From positions 1 to 6,237 of the forward strand of contig JAJYSW010000197.1 of the NCBI GenBank assembly GCA_021793335.1: DNA of 6,237 nt, in the 5' to 3' direction. This document shows, piece by piece, positions 4,838 to 6,237 of the stretch. A program made the translations under genes and the position numbers. Source of the DNA: Actinomycetes bacterium. GTDB taxonomy: Bacteria; Actinomycetota; Actinomycetes; Mycobacteriales; Micromonosporaceae. Position 1 is the stretch's first letter. Every line of letters starts with the position of its first letter. The notes beneath the pieces were generated by a model. It searched no databases. It saw only the letters and a list, made by a program, of their open reading frames with translations, and had not been told where the DNA came from.

Positions 4838-4846
4838 TGATAGGCT
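4838..4846 (+). promoter_or_regulatory. Candidate rplJL promoter with extended -10
   Basis: TGATAGGCT combines an extended -10 TGN with TAGGCT (4841-4846, TANNNT). No good -35 is present, which the TG extension may offset. Predicted +1 is about 4853, just after the rplA terminator and just before the L10 leader. Confidence 0.5.
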
Positions 4847-4852
4847 TGGGCA

Positions 4853-4979
4853 GTTTTCCACAACCCGAAGACCGTCGGTCGCCGCCTCGTGCGGCTATAA
4901 ACCAGCAGGGGCCAACGTAGGGCGACTCGAAACGACCATGGTGTCGAATTCCAGAGGCGTCCGCATGGGCGCCTTTTTT
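4853..4979 (+). ncRNA. L10-type ribosomal protein leader RNA
   Basis: The segment between the rplJ promoter and the T-tract resembles the L10 leader that recurs ahead of rplJ in bacteria. CCGAAGACCGTCGGT (4865-4879) leads into a stem, GCCGC (4881-4885) with GCGGC (4891-4895). An asymmetric internal loop follows, TATAA opposite a single C, closed by GGT and ACC, which is consistent with a kink-turn-like L10 binding site. In Bacillus subtilis the L10(L12) complex binds this leader and promotes transcription attenuation. The same logic fits here because a terminator closes the leader. Assignment rests on position and recalled motif, not on a covariance search. Confidence 0.7.
4953..4979 (+). terminator. 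Intrinsic attenuator terminator in the rplJ leader
   Basis: An 8-bp stem, AGGCGTCC (4955-4962) with GGGCGCCT (4967-4974) and one T-G pair, encloses a GCAT loop. It runs directly into six T residues (4974-4979). This is the only hairpin in the window with a proper U-tract and it lies 50 nt before the rplJ start, so it is an attenuator, not an end-of-operon signal. A GAGGCG in its left arm can pair instead with CGCCTC at 4883-4888, a possible antiterminator. Confidence 0.8.
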
Positions 4980-5028
4980 GTCGCCTCCGTGACGGTTGAG
5001 GATGCATCAGCCGAGAAAGGAGGGAAAC

Positions 5029-5568
5029 ATGGCTGAACGACAGGAATACCCGGCGGACAAGCAGTCCGCCATCGCCGAGCTGACCGAGAGCTTCTCGAAG
5101 TCATCGGCCGCCGTGCTCACCGAGTACCGCGGTCTGACCGTCGAGGAACTGCAGGAGCTCAGGCGTTCCCTCGGTGAGGGGGCACGCTACCGCGTCGCCA
5201 AGAACACCCTCGCCAAGCGCGCCGCGAGCCAGGCCGGTGTCACCGGTCTGGACGACCTGTTCACCGGCCCCACCGCGATCACCTTCATCGAAGGCGACCC
5301 GGTGGAAGCCGCCAAGGGTCTGCGCAACTTCGCCAAAGCGCACGGAGCCCTGGTGATCAAGGGCGGAGTCATGGAGGGCAAGCCCCTCTCCGTTGAAGAG
5401 ATCACCAAGCTCGCCGACCTCGAATCGCGCGAAGTGCTGCTCGCGAAGCTCGCCGGTGCGCTCAAGGCCAATGCGCAGCAGGCCGCCGCCGTCCTCGCCG
5501 CCCCGGTTTCGCAGGTGGCGCGACTCGGTGCCGCGTTGCAGGACAAGAAAGCGGCCGGTGGGGAGTAA
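5029..5568 (+). CDS. rplJ: 50S ribosomal protein L10
   Basis: A 179-residue L10, the base of the ribosomal stalk. It anchors L7/L12 dimers to the L11 region of 23S rRNA, and the L10-L12 complex typically controls its own mRNA. The RNA-binding N-terminal domain includes AVLTEYRGLTVEELQELRR (28-46) and ARYRVAKNTLAKRA (52-65), followed by TGPTAITF. The C-terminal helix that binds L12 runs from about REVLLAKLAGALKANAQQ through LAAPVSQVARLGAALQDKK. ATG at 5029 is chosen because AAAGGAGGG (5016-5024) lies 4 nt upstream, one of the strongest Shine-Dalgarno sequences in the window, and because MAERQEYPADK matches family starts. A GTG 11 codons upstream would include the ribosome binding site and is rejected. 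It is followed by rplL after 35 nt, in one transcript. Confidence 0.98.
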   Translation: MAERQEYPADKQSAIAELTESFSKSSAAVLTEYRGLTVEELQELRRSLGEGARYRVAKNTLAKRAASQAGVTGLDDLFTGPTAITFIEGDPVEAAKGLRNFAKAHGALVIKGGVMEGKPLSVEEITKLADLESREVLLAKLAGALKANAQQAAAVLAAPVSQVARLGAALQDKKAAGGE

Positions 5569-5603
5569 ACCCCACAGGTTCAAGACTTTAGAAAGGAAAC
5601 ACC

Positions 5604-5990
5604 ATGGCTAAGCTGTCCACTGAAGAGCTGCTCGACGCTTTCAAGGAGATGACTCTCCTTGAGGTCTCCGAGTTCGTGAAGGCGTTCGAGGAAGAGTTCG
5701 ACGTCACCGCCGCCGCCCCGGTCGCCGTCGCCGCCGCCGGCGGCGCCGCCCCCGGTGGCGAGGAGGCCGCCGTCGAGAAGGACACCTTCGATGTGGTCCT
5801 CGAGGCCGCCGGTGACTCGAAGATCAAGGTCATCAAGGAGGTCCGCACCATCACGAGCCTGGGTCTCAAGGAGGCCAAGGAGCTCGTCGAAGGCGCGCCG
5901 AAGGCCGTCCTCGAAGGCGCCAACAAGGATGACGCGGAGAAGGCCAAGGAGGCCCTTGAGGGCGCCGGCGCCACCGTCTCCCTGAAGTAG
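5604..5990 (+). CDS. rplL: 50S ribosomal protein L7/L12
   Basis: A 128-residue L7/L12, the flexible stalk protein that recruits translation factors and stimulates their GTPase activity. The N-terminal dimerisation region is residues 1-35 (MAKLSTEELLDAFKEMTLLEVSEFVKAFEEEFDV). An Ala/Gly/Pro-rich hinge follows (36-57). The globular C-terminal domain carries KIKVIKEVRTITSLGLKEAKELVEGAPK (73-100), the factor-binding surface, and ends GAGATVSLK. ATG at 5604 has AGAAAGGA (5590-5597) 6 nt upstream. It lies 35 nt after rplJ with no terminator between, so both are expressed under the L10 leader. Multiple L12 copies per L10 are needed, so stronger translation than rplJ is expected; the sequence offers no separate promoter for this. 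A very strong terminator follows about 95 nt downstream. Confidence 0.98.
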   Translation: MAKLSTEELLDAFKEMTLLEVSEFVKAFEEEFDVTAAAPVAVAAAGGAAPGGEEAAVEKDTFDVVLEAAGDSKIKVIKEVRTITSLGLKEAKELVEGAPKAVLEGANKDDAEKAKEALEGAGATVSLK

Positions 5991-6083
5991 GCGAAGGCGG
6001 GGCGACGTTCGCGCGCTCGGCGCGGACGAGGAGCGACGCTCCGAACCCCCGCATGCGTGCGATCGGGCCTCCCAGCCCTGTAC

Positions 6084-6123
6084 GACCGGGGCCGCACCGC
6101 CGAACGGCGGCGCGGCCCCGGTC
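6084..6123 (+). terminator. Long hairpin terminator after rplJL
   Basis: Perfect 12-bp arms GACCGGGGCCGC (6084-6095) and GCGGCCCCGGTC (6112-6123) continue, after one A-C mismatch, into an inner CCGCC/GGCGG stem capped by GAAC. Only scattered T residues follow (TCTCGTCGT). Its length and place after rplL make it the likely end of the rplJL transcript, before rpoB beyond the window. Confidence 0.75.
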
Positions 6124-6237
6124 TCGTCGTATCGGGGGCCGCCCGGCCGGGAGGAACACCGCTCTCCCGTATCCATCTGCAACGTCTCGGTGTCTTCACC
6201 GGCCTTCACCGGGCATTCTCCGTGTCTTCGGCCCCGT
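6124..6237. other. Noncoding tail with no recognised gene
   Basis: The last 114 bases lie after the rplL terminator. They hold a near-tandem CTTCACCGG at 6194-6202 and 6204-6212 and a repeated GTGTCTTC (6190-6197 and 6222-6229). No start codon with a convincing ribosome binding site was seen. In this gene order rpoB normally comes next, so this is probably part of its upstream region. Confidence 0.5.

Noticed and set aside
3995..4861. A 288-codon minus-strand frame opposite rplA
   Set aside because: It is a shadow of rplA, with no ribosome binding site or recognisable domain, and crosses the rplA terminator.
4996..5028. Upstream start (GTG 4996) extending L10 by 11 residues
   Set aside because: The extension would encode its own Shine-Dalgarno AAAGGAGGG as protein; ATG 5029 sits at ideal spacing from it.
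6142..6151. Palindrome CCCGGCCGGG after the rplL terminator
   Set aside because: Short self-complementary G/C runs are expected by chance at this base composition, and nothing nearby gives it a context.
5580..6209. A 209-codon minus-strand frame opposite rplL and beyond
   Set aside because: It reads through the rplL gene and the long terminator hairpin; composition is that of GC-rich antisense sequence.

Overview
The window comes from a high-GC (roughly two-thirds G+C by eye) Gram-positive actinobacterium. The evidence is strongly G/C-ending codons, GTG starts for secE and nusG, a NusG with a long acidic N-terminal extension, and a regulator/ABC exporter pair typical of actinomycetes. The proteins look broadly actinomycete-like, but the genus cannot be fixed from this sequence alone.

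Layout. Positions 1-1403 (minus strand) carry the start of an ABC-2 type exporter operon. It has an ATPase (477-1403) and the first 160 codons of its multi-pass permease, which overlap by 4 bp and run off the left edge. Divergent from it is a GbsR/MarR-like winged-helix regulator (1490-1993, plus). The roughly 86 bp between them is strikingly AT-rich and holds overlapping divergent promoters and a candidate operator.

Positions 2113-5990 (plus) are the conserved secE-nusG-rplK-rplA-rplJ-rplL cluster: preprotein translocase subunit SecE, transcription factor NusG, and ribosomal proteins L11, L1, L10 and L7/L12. The rpoBC operon normally follows but is beyond the right edge. SecE serves protein export, NusG couples transcription to translation, and L11/L1/L10/L12 form the factor-binding (GTPase) stalk and the L1 stalk of the 50S subunit.

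The most informative parts are the leaders. secE-nusG (225 nt) holds a tandem octamer, a probable promoter, and a possible leaderless 45-codon upstream ORF. That ORF spans four hairpins and stops 7 nt before the weakly SD-led GTG of nusG. nusG-rplK (198 nt) has a weak promoter followed by three hairpins. rplK-rplA (70 nt) has a perfect 16-bp palindrome. rplA-rplJ (254 nt) has a strong terminator, an extended -10 promoter, and an L10-type autoregulatory leader ending in an intrinsic terminator with a U-tract. A very long hairpin terminator follows rplL. No tRNA, rRNA, CRISPR array, insertion sequence or phage gene was seen. No wholly new system is evident; the main leads are the nusG leader and the regulator/exporter module next to secE.
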